This document shows, piece by piece, positions 11,800 to 22,044 of a DNA stretch of 64,000 nucleotides. How positions within the stretch are numbered: the first letter of the stretch is position 1; each line of letters opens with the position of its first letter. The stretch is from Symsagittifera roscoffensis. Taxonomy: Eukaryota; Xenacoelomorpha; Acoela; Convolutidae. The translations under genes and the position numbers were made by a program. The stretch covers positions 30,206,599 to 30,270,598 of the forward strand of contig NC_087063.1 of NCBI RefSeq assembly GCF_963678635.1. Reading direction: 5' to 3'. Under the pieces are notes generated by a model. It was given only the letters and a program-made list of their open reading frames with translations, was not told the origin of the DNA and made no database searches.

Positions 11800-13420
11800 C
11801 AATGGAGACGTCGCCACAGTACTTTCGAGGAGCTTGAGGAAGAAGTATTGAGGCAAATAGCCAATTCAAGCGAAATCGAGTACGTTAAACTCAGTTTTGA
11901 GGAGATAACCACTTGTTTTGATCTGCTTGATACGCTCGCAGACGACTTAGCCGCGTTCTCTACTCAGGAAGCACAAGACTGCCTCAACACTGCTTCAACG
12001 CTACGAAAACGAAAGTGCGACCTACTAATCAATGATAGAAAATACGAAAAGGTCTTAACAAACGATGGTTCAGTTTCCACAAGGACAAAAAGCCCACTTA
12101 GAGTGCAAGGCTCATCTGCAACAGCCAGTGTACCAGTAAGAAGCTCAAGTACTACAAAAAACTTGGCCAACAACTTCATCAGTACTACGGCTGCCGGCTT
12201 CTCAACTTACACATCCAGCTACGGCTTGAGTACATTCGTCTTAGACGCTCCCCAACGCTACAGTTTCCCACCTCTACCGGGAACCAACAGAGCTATAGAT
12301 CGGACAATCAACGGTGACATCACTACTTCTAAAACTGATTTCAGTTCAGTCTCACCGTCTGCAAACCCGTGTACTTTCAACTTTCGAGCTCCTCTACGAT
12401 ACAACTTCTCGCCTCCACCAGTATCTTATGAAAATCACATTTGGAACGACAAATCAAGACACAAAGTCCAGATGTCAACTGGCAATAACCGATATGGTCT
12501 GCTAACAACTTCAATTGCAAATAGTCCTGCTACTACATCTGAACAGTTCGTTACCAACCACTTCAACGACCATCATAGGACTAACTTACAATCACACGAA
12601 CAACAACGCAACAGCCTTTTCGATAATGAACAAAGACAAGTCACCAATCACGCTTCCAGTCATCCGACCACTGCCATCAACTACAGTTTGAAAGGATTCA
12701 AATTGCCAGACATAAAACTACAAAAGTTTGACGGCAACCCACTGGAGTGGAACAACTTTTTTGAACTCTTGCAGACTGCGATTGGCAACAACCCACGCCT
12801 AAGCCCGGTTGAAAAAATTACTTAATTGCAATCATTATGCGCTGATAATGCTAAATCTTTAATAGAGAGCTACAGAACCAATTCTTCTCAGTATGAGGAG
12901 GCAATACTTGAGTTAGTGCGTAGATACGGTAACCCAAAATATGTGGTGTCAGCGTTCATCAGGGAACTTGAAAAATTTGACAAATTGATACTCAGCGAAC
13001 CACAGGGCTTTATAAGATACGCTGCTTTCCTACGGAAACTAATTCACAACTTCGAGCTCAACGGCTACACCGCTGATCTAAATTCCAGTAACCTGACCCG
13101 ACTTGCTCGCTCAAAGCTCCCAGTAGGTCTACCAATGAAGTGGGAACAACACTGCGTGCTGCACGATCTCGATTATGCTACACTCAAAGACTTGACGCAG
13201 TACCTCAATAACTACTCGCGAGCATGCGAGAACCTGGACTTAGAGCCGTCGACTCCAAACCAAGCGGGAAATAGTCGCCAACCTATGAAGCAACAACAAT
13301 CCGAAAGCTGACCCAACCAATTTACTTCTATCTCAGGCAAAACTACGACAAATCTTCAGCCATATCAGCAAGACCAACAACTTTAGCATGTCCAATAGAT
13401 AACCAAGTTCGCTACGTTGG
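11800..13420 (+). pseudogene. BEL/Pao gag region
   Basis: A long Ser/Thr/Asn-rich N-terminal part is followed near 12680-13300 by the DUF1759-type core (LPDIKLQKFDGNPLEWNNFF), typical of BEL/Pao Gag. It would form the particle that packages the element's RNA in the cytoplasm. A cysteine/histidine block (CFNCLGQHGFCEC...HHSTLH, 13480-13590) just downstream is the nucleic-acid-binding knuckle that joins gag to the protease. The region is broken. Confidence 0.85.
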
Positions 13421-13689
13421 AAAATGTCCGGACTTTTTGAAACTTCCCGTAGATCAACGGGCAGAGCTGGTGAAGCAACATAAGCTGTGCTTCAACTGCT
13501 TAGGCCAACACGGATTTTGTGAATGCACATCGTCTAAGCGATTTTTCATCAACAACTGCGGAGGGAAACACCATTCAACTCTACACATCGACAAAAAACC
13601 GTTTCAAACGCACAACCAAAAATCAAACCACATGCAGCTTGGCACTACAGTAACCAAGCCCTCGGAACAAGCTGAGGACCCAATACAAA

Positions 13690-14200
13690 ATATTAACAAC
13701 ATCAGAAATCAGTTACAATTTATGCCGGTAACACTGTTTAAAAATGGCATCAAACTAGATTGCTACGCCATACTCGACAACTGCAGCAGCTGCTCATATA
13801 TCCTCAGCAAAACAGCTGAAACACTTCAGTGCAAACCAAGCCAACAACTACAGCTTAGCGTAAGAGGTGCTTTTAGTAAGGACAAAGTGTCTTCCTCGCT
13901 GGTTCGGCTTAGTATTGGACCACATAACGCTACAAAGCCTACTTTCACCCTACAATCAGTCTATTCAGTTGAAGCTCTGAGATTTGACGCCATCGACGCA
14001 AACAACTTTAACAAAACGTGCTCACTGTACAATCACCTTCGACATGTCAACTTTCCTGAACTAGGCAACAACACAGTTCAAATTTTGCTTGGCGTAGATG
14101 CTTTCTGGAATATTCCGGAGCGCGATGTCAGGAAAGGTCCTACAGGCACCAGCTACGCTGTAAAAAAACTACTAGGTTGGACGATCACTGGCCCACTCAA
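13690..14200 (+). pseudogene. BEL/Pao aspartic protease (DUF1758)
   Basis: The segment around YAILDNCSSCSYIL corresponds to the flap-and-active-site part of the BEL/Pao retropepsin, which normally cuts the Gag-Pol polyprotein. It is followed by the usual LLGVDAFW...GWTITGPL landmark before reverse transcriptase. The usual D-[ST]-G active-site triplet is not visible in this copy. Confidence 0.75.
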
Positions 14201-14429
14201 CCAGAAATCGAATAGTTCCGGATCAAATTCACTAACTAACTTCCTTAACTTAAATGATCAAGAAGACGCTAATCTCACTGAATTAGTGGAAAAATTCTGG
14301 AAAGTGGAAGGATCAGGCATCCAGGAAGATAACAAAGCTACTTTCTCTGTTAAAGGCAAACGACAACCAAGATTTATGGAAAAAGCATTGAGCACGATGG
14401 AGATCGCTGCAAAATAAATCTACTCTGGA

Positions 14430-15480
14430 AAAACGAAATGAAATTGCCGAACAACTATCCGGTAGCTAAAGCTCAACTCCTATCGCTACAAAAACGGCTC
14501 GGAGAAGACCCTGAAACCATGCAATTTTATGAGAAATTGCTTACTACTGACATGGAAAATAATTCCGTCAAGCCCGTTACTTTCCAATACCCACAACCTG
14601 AATTACTTCACCTCTCACATCACCCTGTAACTAATCCAAACAAGCCCGGGAAGGTATGCAGAGTGGCCGACGCTGCGTCAACGTGAATAGGCGTCTCGCT
14701 GAACTCTTGCCTCGAAATTGGACCTGATCTCCTGAACAACATGTTTGGGCTTCTACTACGGTTCCGGGAAAAACCTGTGGCTGTATCGGCGGATATTGAA
14801 GGTATGTTTATGCAAATAGGTATTAAAGATGAAGCTCAAAATGCGTTTCGCTTCCTTTGGCCTACAGAAAATGGTATCAAACAAAACTAATACACGCGAC
14901 TTATCTTTGGTGCAAAATGCTCACCATCCATTGCCATCTTTGCGCTTCATCAAACAGCTGCCGATTACTGCGTAACCAAACCCATTAGTGCTCAACTGCT
15001 TCATAAAAGCTTTTACATGGACGACTTTGTTTACTCGTTCAACACGACACACGAACACGAGGCTAGAGACTCTACTACGCAACTAAAATCCTCCCTAAGA
15101 CAGTGGGTTTCAACCTAACTAAGTTCGTATCTAACACTAATGACGCGATCTACTCCATTGATGGAGGCGAAGTTTCTACTAATGGTACAGTGCATCGTGT
15201 TCTGGGTGTCAAATGGGACACAACTGACGATACGATATTCCTGCAACCAACAACCAAGCTAACTAATACTACATCATCTACACTCCGAACAGTTCTCTCT
15301 ACAGTAGCAAGAGTTTTCGACCGCTTAGGCAGCCTAGCGCCGTTTGTCATAAAACTCAAAATTCTTCTGCAAAATTTGTGGAAGTCTGGTATCTCTTGAG
15401 ACGAAGCCGTGCTCAGTAACTTTTTTCTGATCAAATGGGTCGACCAATGCAAACAAGTACCCCCTGTTAGGCTGCCGCGC
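14430..15480 (+). pseudogene. BEL/Pao reverse transcriptase
   Basis: Landmarks in order are YPVAKAQL (palm start), PGKVCRVADAAS (motif A approach), a region reading close to SADIEGMFMQIG, the YMDDF catalytic box near 15015, and LGVKWDTTDD. These are typical of the Pao/BEL polymerase, which copies the element's RNA into DNA. The region is broken. Confidence 0.85.
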
Positions 15481-15484
15481 TTAC

Positions 15485-15920
15485 TTGGTCCACAGTGATA
15501 TACAGCTTGATGTTTTCTGCGACGCGTCGAAAGACGCAATGGCTACGTGTATCTACTTCAGAACTGCTTGTAACTCTGGCATACACGCTACTTTTTTGAT
15601 TGGCAGAACAAAGGTAGCACCACTGAACCAAGGGAGCATTCCTAAACTGGAATTACAAGCCGCCCTTATGGGTGCTCGGCTATGCAAGTTCGCCACTGAT
15701 GAAATGCGATTAAAGCCCCACTCTACTCACTTTTGGACGGATAGCACTAATGTTTTGTCCTGGATCGCTTCACCTGGTAAACTGAAAACTTACTGCGCAA
15801 ACAGAGTTGGTGAAATACTTACTTTTTGCAAAGCCGAACAATGGAAACACATCCCTGGTAGACTCAACCCAGCAGGCAGTGCTATACGGGGAATTGAACT
15901 TAAAGACGTAGCAAAGCTCT
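15485..15920 (+). pseudogene. BEL/Pao RNase H
   Basis: Three acidic landmarks of RNase H are visible in order: VFCDASKDAMATCIY, LELQAALMGARL and HFWTDSTNVLSWI. The domain degrades the RNA strand during reverse transcription. A frame continues past it toward the integrase linker. Confidence 0.85.
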
Positions 15921-16339
15921 GGCTGGATGCACCACAATTTCTACTCAACAATGAGCCTATTTGGTGGATCAACGATAAAATGGAACAAAGTAATGCTACA
16001 ACGGTTAGCCCCTCAACTACACCCTTAATCGATTCTTCCAGGTTTTCTGACTGGTTTCGATTAGTTCGGGTCACAGCTCGGGTTATAGTTTTTGTCGATA
16101 CACTGAAGGGAAACGGTAAACGTTCTACCACTATGGAAGACCTAGAAAAAGCTAAGCTCCTCCTTTATCAACAATCCCAGCAAGAAACCTTTAGTGACAC
16201 CTACAACCAACTACGAACCAAGCAACAAGTTGAAACAAAGACAAACTGCAACAGCTGTCACCTTTTCTCGACAACGGTATTATTCGCGCGCGAGGACGAC
16301 TACGAAACTCACCTTTACCGGACGCAACAAAGCATCCAA

Positions 16340-17500
16340 TAATTCTTAACGCAAAGAACCCAATTGTGCGCATGATGATCGAGATCGCTCATCGCCGCTG
16401 CATGCATCACGGCACTGAGTACATTCGCAACTACCTGCAACAACATTTTGTAATCATTGGGCTGCGAAAATGACTCAGACAGATAAGACATAACTGCTTT
16501 CTCTGCAGAAGATTCCAAGGCAAAGGGCTACATCCACTCATGGCCGACTTGCCGTCAACTCGTTTCGACGATCCGTCTTACGACCCATTTCCGTTCAAAA
16601 ACAGAAGAATTGACTATAATGGGCCCATTCTACATAGCAACAAAGGATACAACTGAAAAAAGCTATATTTGCCTCTTCACGTGCCTCTCTACTTGCGCGG
16701 TTCACCTGGAATCGACAGACAACCTTACTACGAACAACTGTATAACGGCAATTAGACGTTTCATTGCTAGAAGAGGCACACCTAAGCTTTTAATCTCCGA
16801 CAACGCTTCTTACTTCGTCGGCGCGCGTAAACAACTACGCTCAGAACCAATCAACTTCAACGAAACCACCCTAACTGAAACGCTACAAATCCACAATGTT
16901 GAATAGCGCCTAAATCCTCCGGCTGCCCGCCATTTTGGCGGCGTGTGGGAGCAACTCGTCTCAATGATAAAACGAGCATTCTTTCTAAATCTCGGTTCTG
17001 ATCGATTATCATGAGATCTATTTGCTACTATCGTAGCCGAGACCGAGGCAATCCTCAACTCACTTCCGCTAACTCATGTCAGTAGTGACCTTGACGACGA
17101 CCTTCCATTTACACCCAACCACTTCTTAATGGGTCGTCCATTCGTCTACGCTCCAGCAGCAGCCTTCTACGAAGCATCTACCTGTAAACTGTCCAACAAG
17201 TCCTGGAAGCGAGCAAAAGATAGACTTGACAGCTTCTGGAGGCGTCTACTGAAAGAGTAGGCTCCGACTCTCATCAGAAGGACTAAATGGACGCAACCCG
17301 ATGAACCACTCGAAAAAGATGACCTCGTGTGGATACTTGAGGACTTTACACCACGAAGCATCTGGCCACTGGGTCGAATGTTAGAAATTTTTACCGGCTC
17401 GGATGGCATCGCGCGCTCGTGTAAACTGAAAACAGCCCTAGGTACTTTAACGAGACCAGCGGTGAAACTTGCCCTTGTATCCCCAAAAAAGAAGATTTAA
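16340..17500 (+). pseudogene. BEL/Pao integrase and DUF5641 tail
   Basis: The order of landmarks is an H-H-C-C zinc-binding stretch (16380-16520), a catalytic Asp near IDYNGPFYI, a second in LISDNASYFVGA (about 16790), and the glycine-rich HFGGVWEQLVSMIKRA block. Near the 3' end is a tail ending LTRPAVKLALV, which is DUF5641. The enzyme would insert the DNA copy into the chromosome. The region is broken. Confidence 0.85.
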
Positions 17501-17592
17501 GACCACTTCAATTGTACTATCAAAAACAGCAACAAAAAACTTGGCTCAACTCCTTCCCCTTTGGTTCCAAATAAGATCTCCCTCCCCCGAGG

Positions 17593-17741
17593 ATATTCAT
17601 GACATGAATTGTCCCACATTAATTATAGAAAAATGCGGTGAAATCTTTTAATAATAGCATGATTTGTTCCGAACTAATGAGTAATAAATTTGACATCAAC
17701 AAAGTGACTTTAAGATATGTTCATCAAATTGTCTTAATTAT
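17593..17741 (+). repeat. 3' LTR of the BEL/Pao element
   Basis: Same 149-base sequence as 10631-10779 with about four differences. It follows the DUF5641 tail by roughly 100 bases. Confidence 0.75.
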
Positions 17742-18409
17742 AGACTTACTTTTCAATTTGTTGCCGTAACACAGATTCCAACTGCAAGAGAAACAGAACG
17801 TTCCGACCAGTCTTAAAAAATAGCAATTTTAAAAATTATTGTCGTTTTTTTCGTTGTGGTGTGATAAAGGATAGAACAAGGATTTTTTGTCAGTCATTGT
17901 AGAATATGCAAATTGGAAAACAGTTTTTGAAGACAAGTAATAAGAAAAACAAAATCAAAAAAAGTTTTATCTTTCATTTTTCAAAAAAACGTTCCCAAAT
18001 TTTTTGAAGTTTGTGACTTCTAAGATGAAGCTAAAAACTGCAAAAACTGACCTCATTTGTAGCTCAAATTGAAAAGGCTTTAATATGATATATCACTCAA
18101 CCCAGTCCAATAATTATTTGTGGTACCTGATTGTGCGTGCAAAACAAAAAAAACTAAAACACACCCGAATACAGAGTTCCTCCTCATTTTCAATGTTCGG
18201 AACAACAAGAGGTTAGGTAGGAGGCGTGTCTTCAACAAGGTTAGTTAGCACGTCATAAAGTAGACTAATATTCTATTAACCAAGCAGAATCGAACAAATG
18301 TACGAAATAAATAATTATTTTTTATTCTTGCTTCAGCTTGTTTTTCTATCTCCATTCTGATCGGTAAAGGTTTGTAACTGTCTACTTTTTGACAGGTATG
18401 AAATAAAGG
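17742..18409. other. Intergenic AT-rich stretch between BEL element and gap
   Basis: No gene is seen. The only recognisable content is the foldback MITE copy at 18251-18396, next to the assembly gap. Confidence 0.55.
18251..18396. mobile_element. Foldback MITE, second diverged copy
   Basis: Inverted ends around GTCATAAAGTAGACTAATATT and its mirror at 18370-18396 surround an AAATAAATAAT loop. The arms carry the same AACCAAxCAGAATCGA core as the 5432-5589 element. It is more diverged than that copy. Confidence 0.55.
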
Positions 18410-18609
18410 NNNNNNNNNNNNNNNNNNNNNNNNNNNNNNNNNNNNNNNNNNNNNNNNNNNNNNNNNNNNNNNNNNNNNNNNNNNNNNNNNNNNNNNNNNN
18501 NNNNNNNNNNNNNNNNNNNNNNNNNNNNNNNNNNNNNNNNNNNNNNNNNNNNNNNNNNNNNNNNNNNNNNNNNNNNNNNNNNNNNNNNNNNNNNNNNNNN
18601 NNNNNNNNN
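18410..18609. other. Assembly gap (200 N)
   Basis: A run of exactly 200 N, the usual placeholder for a gap of unknown size. It removes the left terminus and first gene start of the Polinton. Confidence 1.
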
Positions 18610-18898
18610 TAACCTTAACTACGACATTTTAATTAAGTTGAGACCTTATGGTGGCTTGATTGGTATTGATAACTCTTCCTTGGACAAATACTTGAAAAAT
18701 TCCAAAATTTTACGATTGCACGCTATTTTGCACGATGCGGCCGGATTTATACACGAATTTTATCAACAGGGTCCCACGTACTGTTACATGTTAGCCTGGA
18801 ACTGTAACAACAGCTTATTGGGACATTTGAGTGGAATAGCGTTCTGCCTTTTCATTAAGTTGAAAAAACCAGAAGTTTATCATTTACTAAAATGCTAG
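18610..18898 (+). CDS. Polinton hypothetical protein, C-terminal fragment
   Basis: About 95 residues run from the gap edge to a stop, so the start is missing. Landmarks are LRPYGGLIGIDN, a LHAILHDAAGF stretch, YMLAWNCN and LLGHLSGIAFCLFIKL. It has the feel of a conserved viral protein, but I cannot name it. Its stop codon overlaps the ATG of the next gene by 7 bases (18892-18898), which ties the two into one cluster. Confidence 0.55.
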
Positions 18899-19455
18899 GC
18901 GAGAGATCAGTTGTGCTTGACGTGGAAGGCTTTCGTTACAAGAAAAACGCCTTTGTGGTTAAAGAATTAGCAATAACAACTTCAGACTACAGCGATCGAC
19001 TCATTTTCCTACCTCCAGTGAATTTCAATATACTACCAAAGCTTGAACAAAAAGCTTACAACTGGTTAACAAATTATTTACACGGTCTCCATTGGGAAAA
19101 CGGTGATTATCTTTATATAAACTTGAGTCAAATACTTCAGAGTTTTGTGCTGAGAAATCCCGGTGCCGTTTTTTACGCTAAAGGGAAAGAAAAGACAGAA
19201 TTTTTGGCCAAGTACTTGGACCGAAAGATTGAAAACGATTTGGGCTGTCCTCGGTTTGAAAACTTATATTTTAAAATTTATCTAAGTTGCAATAAACATT
19301 TTCCACATTACAACTCCAGGAATCATTGTGCCCTGAAGAAAACCAAGGTTTTTTATGATTGGTTGAAAAATGAACAACAGCGAGAGATCAGCGAAAGTGG
19401 AGACATACCTATCACCAAATTCAATGCTTTGTGCGTGGATGACTCCAGAGGGTGA
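18892..19455 (+). CDS. Polinton accessory protein, DEDD-exonuclease-like
   Basis: This 187-residue protein starts at an ATG and recalls a family I know from arthropod Polinton neighbourhoods. Order of landmarks: VVLDVEGF (residues 7-14), FVVKELAI, FLPPVNF, WLTNYLHGLHWENGD, YAKGKEKTEFLAKYL (about 102-116), DLGCPRF, and CNKHF...HCALKKTKVFYDWL (about 145-175). D-x-E, a middle [AF]-x-K-G-x-E-K block and a final H-x-A block come in the order of DnaQ/RNase T-like exonuclease motifs I-III. The expected acidic residue after H-x-A is Lys here, so activity is doubtful. That fold assignment is inference. It overlaps the gene before it. Confidence 0.6.
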   Translation: MLGERSVVLDVEGFRYKKNAFVVKELAITTSDYSDRLIFLPPVNFNILPKLEQKAYNWLTNYLHGLHWENGDYLYINLSQILQSFVLRNPGAVFYAKGKEKTEFLAKYLDRKIENDLGCPRFENLYFKIYLSCNKHFPHYNSRNHCALKKTKVFYDWLKNEQQREISESGDIPITKFNALCVDDSRG

Positions 19456-19585
19456 TATTAAAATTTCATTAACGAGAATAGAGCGTATTGATTGCAGTGG
19501 CCAAATTGTTCAGAGGAAGGAGCAAATAATAATTTCCGAAGAAGCGTTGTCTACGTTGAAGAGGTTTTTTCCAGTTATTGATTAA
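19370..19585 (+). CDS. Polinton small hypothetical protein
   Basis: A 71-residue frame starting at an ATG. The part after residue 22 (GDIKISLTRIERIDCSGQIV...KEQIIISEEALSTLKRF) has a beta-strand/beta-strand/helix pattern a little like PC4-type single-strand binders, but too weakly to name it. Its start overlaps the end of the 187-residue gene in another frame. It may be only the C-terminal part of a longer product. Confidence 0.4.
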   Translation: MNNSERSAKVETYLSPNSMLCAWMTPEGDIKISLTRIERIDCSGQIVQRKEQIIISEEALSTLKRFFPVID

Positions 19586-19619
19586 TTTGTATACTTCCAG
19601 AGATTCAAGTTTATCAGAA

Positions 19620-19769
19620 ATGTTAGCCAGCAAGCGAGGAGTATATCTTCCCGAGCTAGTCTTAGTACCCAAACGTCAGCCAGGAGTTCAGATGGATCTA
19701 AACAGCAGTGAATTGCCAGATGAGATTAAGTCGATTGTGAAAGAGGATACTGTGAAGAAAATAATGTAA
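19620..19769 (+). CDS. Polinton short hypothetical frame
   Basis: About 49 residues from the first ATG, starting MLASKRGVYLPELVLVPKR. No recognised family. It lies between two likely genes in a tightly packed cluster, which is the only reason to list it. Confidence 0.25.
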   Translation: MLASKRGVYLPELVLVPKRQPGVQMDLNSSELPDEIKSIVKEDTVKKIM

Positions 19770-19946
19770 TACAAAAAAACTGCAAATATCCCAGCAAACT
19801 TTGTTTTAGAAATGCATGACATAAATGATAGAGATTTCACACGTTATGAAATTTTTTACTGTTCTCAAAAGTAATTTAATTTTTTACAAGCTTCATTCAC
19901 AGAGAGAAAAAGTCTAACACAGTCTGTAGAATAAATAGTTTCTCAA

Positions 19947-20231
19947 ATGTCAGAAGCAACAACAGCAGTAGATGAACCTGACGCAACATTAGTAACAGAG
20001 TTTGTTTATAACAAGACAAACAGTGAAAAAAAATCATGGAAGTTTTGTAACAATGTAACTTTGCCAAGGTCTGAAGTAGTTTTTGTTGCGCAAATGGTAG
20101 TAATTCTAATTTTACTAACTTTCTGCATTCTCAAACTTTCTTTCACTAAATTAAGTTGCAAAGAAACGTCAGTCTGGTTCTCGATTTTATCAGGCTTGGT
20201 TGGTTACGTACTACCAAACCCAAGAGTATGA
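19947..20231 (+). CDS. Polinton small membrane protein, two helices
   Basis: A 94-residue protein with an ATG start. After a polar N-terminus with a NVTLPRSEVVF landmark there is a strongly hydrophobic helix (VVFVAQMVVILILLTFCIL, about residues 45-64). A second apolar segment (SVWFSILSGLVGYVLPNP) ends the protein. I have seen this LPRSE-helix...GYxLPNP pattern in insect Polintons; its role is unknown, perhaps membrane-related. The stop TGA and the ATG of the ATPase share ATGA at 20228-20231, a four-base overlap. Confidence 0.65.
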   Translation: MSEATTAVDEPDATLVTEFVYNKTNSEKKSWKFCNNVTLPRSEVVFVAQMVVILILLTFCILKLSFTKLSCKETSVWFSILSGLVGYVLPNPRV

Positions 20232-20944
20232 ATAAAGTGATTGATACTTCGACAAGAATTTTTATGGCGATAGTGGGACCTTCAGGATCCGGGAAAACTG
20301 AGTTAATTTTGAAACTTCTGATGGGAAATACTTTTTACCCTAAATTTGGAACCGTTCTATATCTTTACAAAGAGATGCAACCTGCATTCTCAGAAAAAGT
20401 GTCTTCTCGCGAAGTGAACGTGGAGTTCATGAAATTCGACGGATTCAAATCTGTGAGAAATTTAGAAAATGTTCTTCTAGTTTTCGATGATTCATGTGAA
20501 GACATCTATAATGACAAGGAATTTGTTAGGTTAGCGACAGCGGGTAGACATAGAGGGATAGATGTAATATATGTTAAGCATAACTTGTTTCAACAAAGTC
20601 GATGGTCGCGTACGATTGATTTGAACACTTCACACATCATTCTGTTCAAATCGCCTCGCGACGTTCAGCAACTAGATCTTTTAGGAAGACAATTGAATGT
20701 ATCAAAATTTTTCAGAAACTGTTACGAATTAGTTACCAGAGACTCTTTTGGACATCTTTTAATCGACTTGGACCCCCGTACATCAAATTGTTTGAGATAT
20801 TGTTCAAATATCACACCACCTGGGCCAACAGTTTTTTATTTACCCTTATCTGAAGCAGAAACTACTCCAATCACAAATGAAAAAAAAAACTTATCTATTC
20901 TGCGGCATATGGTACAACTGAGACCTGACCAGCTAAGAAAATAA
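20228..20944 (+). CDS. Polinton A32-like DNA-packaging ATPase
   Basis: About 238 residues from the ATG at 20228. Walker A is GPSGSGKT, close to the N-terminus; Walker B is NVLLVFDDS (about residues 90-98). The sensor-like run ATAGRHRGIDVIYVKHNLF, with downstream HIILFKSPRD, is typical of the FtsK/HerA-type packaging ATPases of Polintons, virophages and giant viruses. It would pump the genome into capsids. The frame is open throughout and full-length for the family (about 230-260). It overlaps the membrane-protein gene by four bases. Confidence 0.9.
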   Translation: MNKVIDTSTRIFMAIVGPSGSGKTELILKLLMGNTFYPKFGTVLYLYKEMQPAFSEKVSSREVNVEFMKFDGFKSVRNLENVLLVFDDSCEDIYNDKEFVRLATAGRHRGIDVIYVKHNLFQQSRWSRTIDLNTSHIILFKSPRDVQQLDLLGRQLNVSKFFRNCYELVTRDSFGHLLIDLDPRTSNCLRYCSNITPPGPTVFYLPLSEAETTPITNEKKNLSILRHMVQLRPDQLRK

Positions 20945-20949
20945 TTAGA

Positions 20950-21180
20950 AAAACTTCAAATCGTGAGATCATAACACTTATTTGTGAATGTTTGCTCAAT
21001 GTAGTCAATGGAAACGTACCCGTTAAAATCGCAAGCATCGAACGATTCGAGACAGCATACAAATACTTAATAACTCCAAAAACCAGTGTTGTCAAAAAAC
21101 GTGCGATTATTTTGAGTAAAGAAGGCTTCCATTTAGTTCGACAAATACTTTATTATTGTTACAAGTACCTCACAACTTAA
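20950..21180 (+). CDS. Polinton short conserved-looking protein
   Basis: The open frame ends at 21180 and includes CECLLNVVNGNVPV, SVVKKRAIILSKEGF and an apolar C-terminal helix (LVRQILYYCYKYL). This NVLNGN...KKxxLxxxGGF layout recurs in arthropod Polinton-type elements as I recall them. No in-frame ATG is evident at its start, so the true beginning is uncertain. Function unknown. Confidence 0.45.
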   Translation, partial: KTSNREIITLICECLLNVVNGNVPVKIASIERFETAYKYLITPKTSVVKKRAIILSKEGFHLVRQILYYCYKYLTT

Positions 21181-22044
21181 TGATGACTGCTGAAGAATTC
21201 ATTCTAATTCCGAAACACTTATATGTTAAAGAGCAGCAAGCCACATGCTGCACGTGTTCTTCATGATAATAATATTAAACATAAAAATGCTCAACTGTCC
21301 TATCTTAACCGGCTTAGACCCCAATTACCTCCACAAACTAGTAAGACTACTGCAACGAAGGAAACATTTACGGTTAATGTTGAGCCCCAACAAGAACAGC
21401 TTAAACTGTTAACGGACGATGAAGAAGTACCGGTCGAACGTGTTAAAGACGAAATACTAGAAGAGAAACACAATAGACAGACCGAAAGCATTTTAGGACA
21501 GTTACAAGTTTTAGAAGACAAAAATTTTGTTAGAGTAAAAACCGTACTTGAAATCATAGAAAATTCAGAAAGAGTAACCATAAACCGTGACAATGAGGTG
21601 ATATATGTAGATAAAGTACCAAAAGGACTTAAAGCTACAATATTTTTATACGACATACAACAACCAACAAAAAAATTACACAATCCGGCGTTCTTTAACA
21701 TTTTAACTGCTCTCAACTTGAATGAAAACCTGGTAATAAATCGAAATGCCAAACACGCGGTTCAGTCAGCGCCTATTAACGCTCAAGAGAAACGAGAACC
21801 CGGACTCTCAAGAACCCGCTCAACGTCGCCCACTTGGCAGGAAAAAAGTAGTGCAAACCTTAAGAGAAGTAAAAAACACAAACGAAAAAGTCTCAGCGGT
21901 AATAGAAAAACCCAAAACCAAAAACGTGAAAAAGAGTCAGAAGAAGGCTCTGACTCATACGGAACGCCCCATAACGATTCAGATTCTCCAACGTCAGAAA
22001 AAACGAAGGCGCAAACAAAACAATGGGAAAATTACCAAGATTGA
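21181..22044 (+). pseudogene. Polinton conserved hypothetical protein
   Basis: A 270-residue-class protein. An acidic, Gln-rich middle is followed by a conserved-looking core (RVTINRDNEVIYVDKV, PKGLKATIFLYD, NPAFFNILTALNLNENLVINRN) and a long Lys/Ser/Arg-rich tail. The core resembles a protein found beside integrase in many Polintons; its role is unknown. The tail region overlaps the start of the integrase gene by about 300 bases in another frame. The tail is basic, so nucleic-acid contact is plausible. It appears broken. Confidence 0.55.

Larger units (their letters stand above)
10631..17741 (+). mobile_element. BEL/Pao LTR retrotransposon, broken copy
   Basis: Direct repeats of 149 bases bound the element, and the inside reads in BEL/Pao order: gag with the DUF1759 region and a zinc-knuckle-like block, aspartic protease (DUF1758), reverse transcriptase, RNase H, integrase, DUF5641. 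TGGCGAC just after the left LTR resembles a BEL primer-binding site. The flanks ATAGGC and ATAGAC may be an imperfect 6-bp target duplication. The LTRs differ at about four sites (2-3%), so the insertion is fairly young by that measure. The coding part has roughly ten breaks, so it is inactive by itself. Unusual points are the short LTRs and a minisatellite in the leader. Confidence 0.9.
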
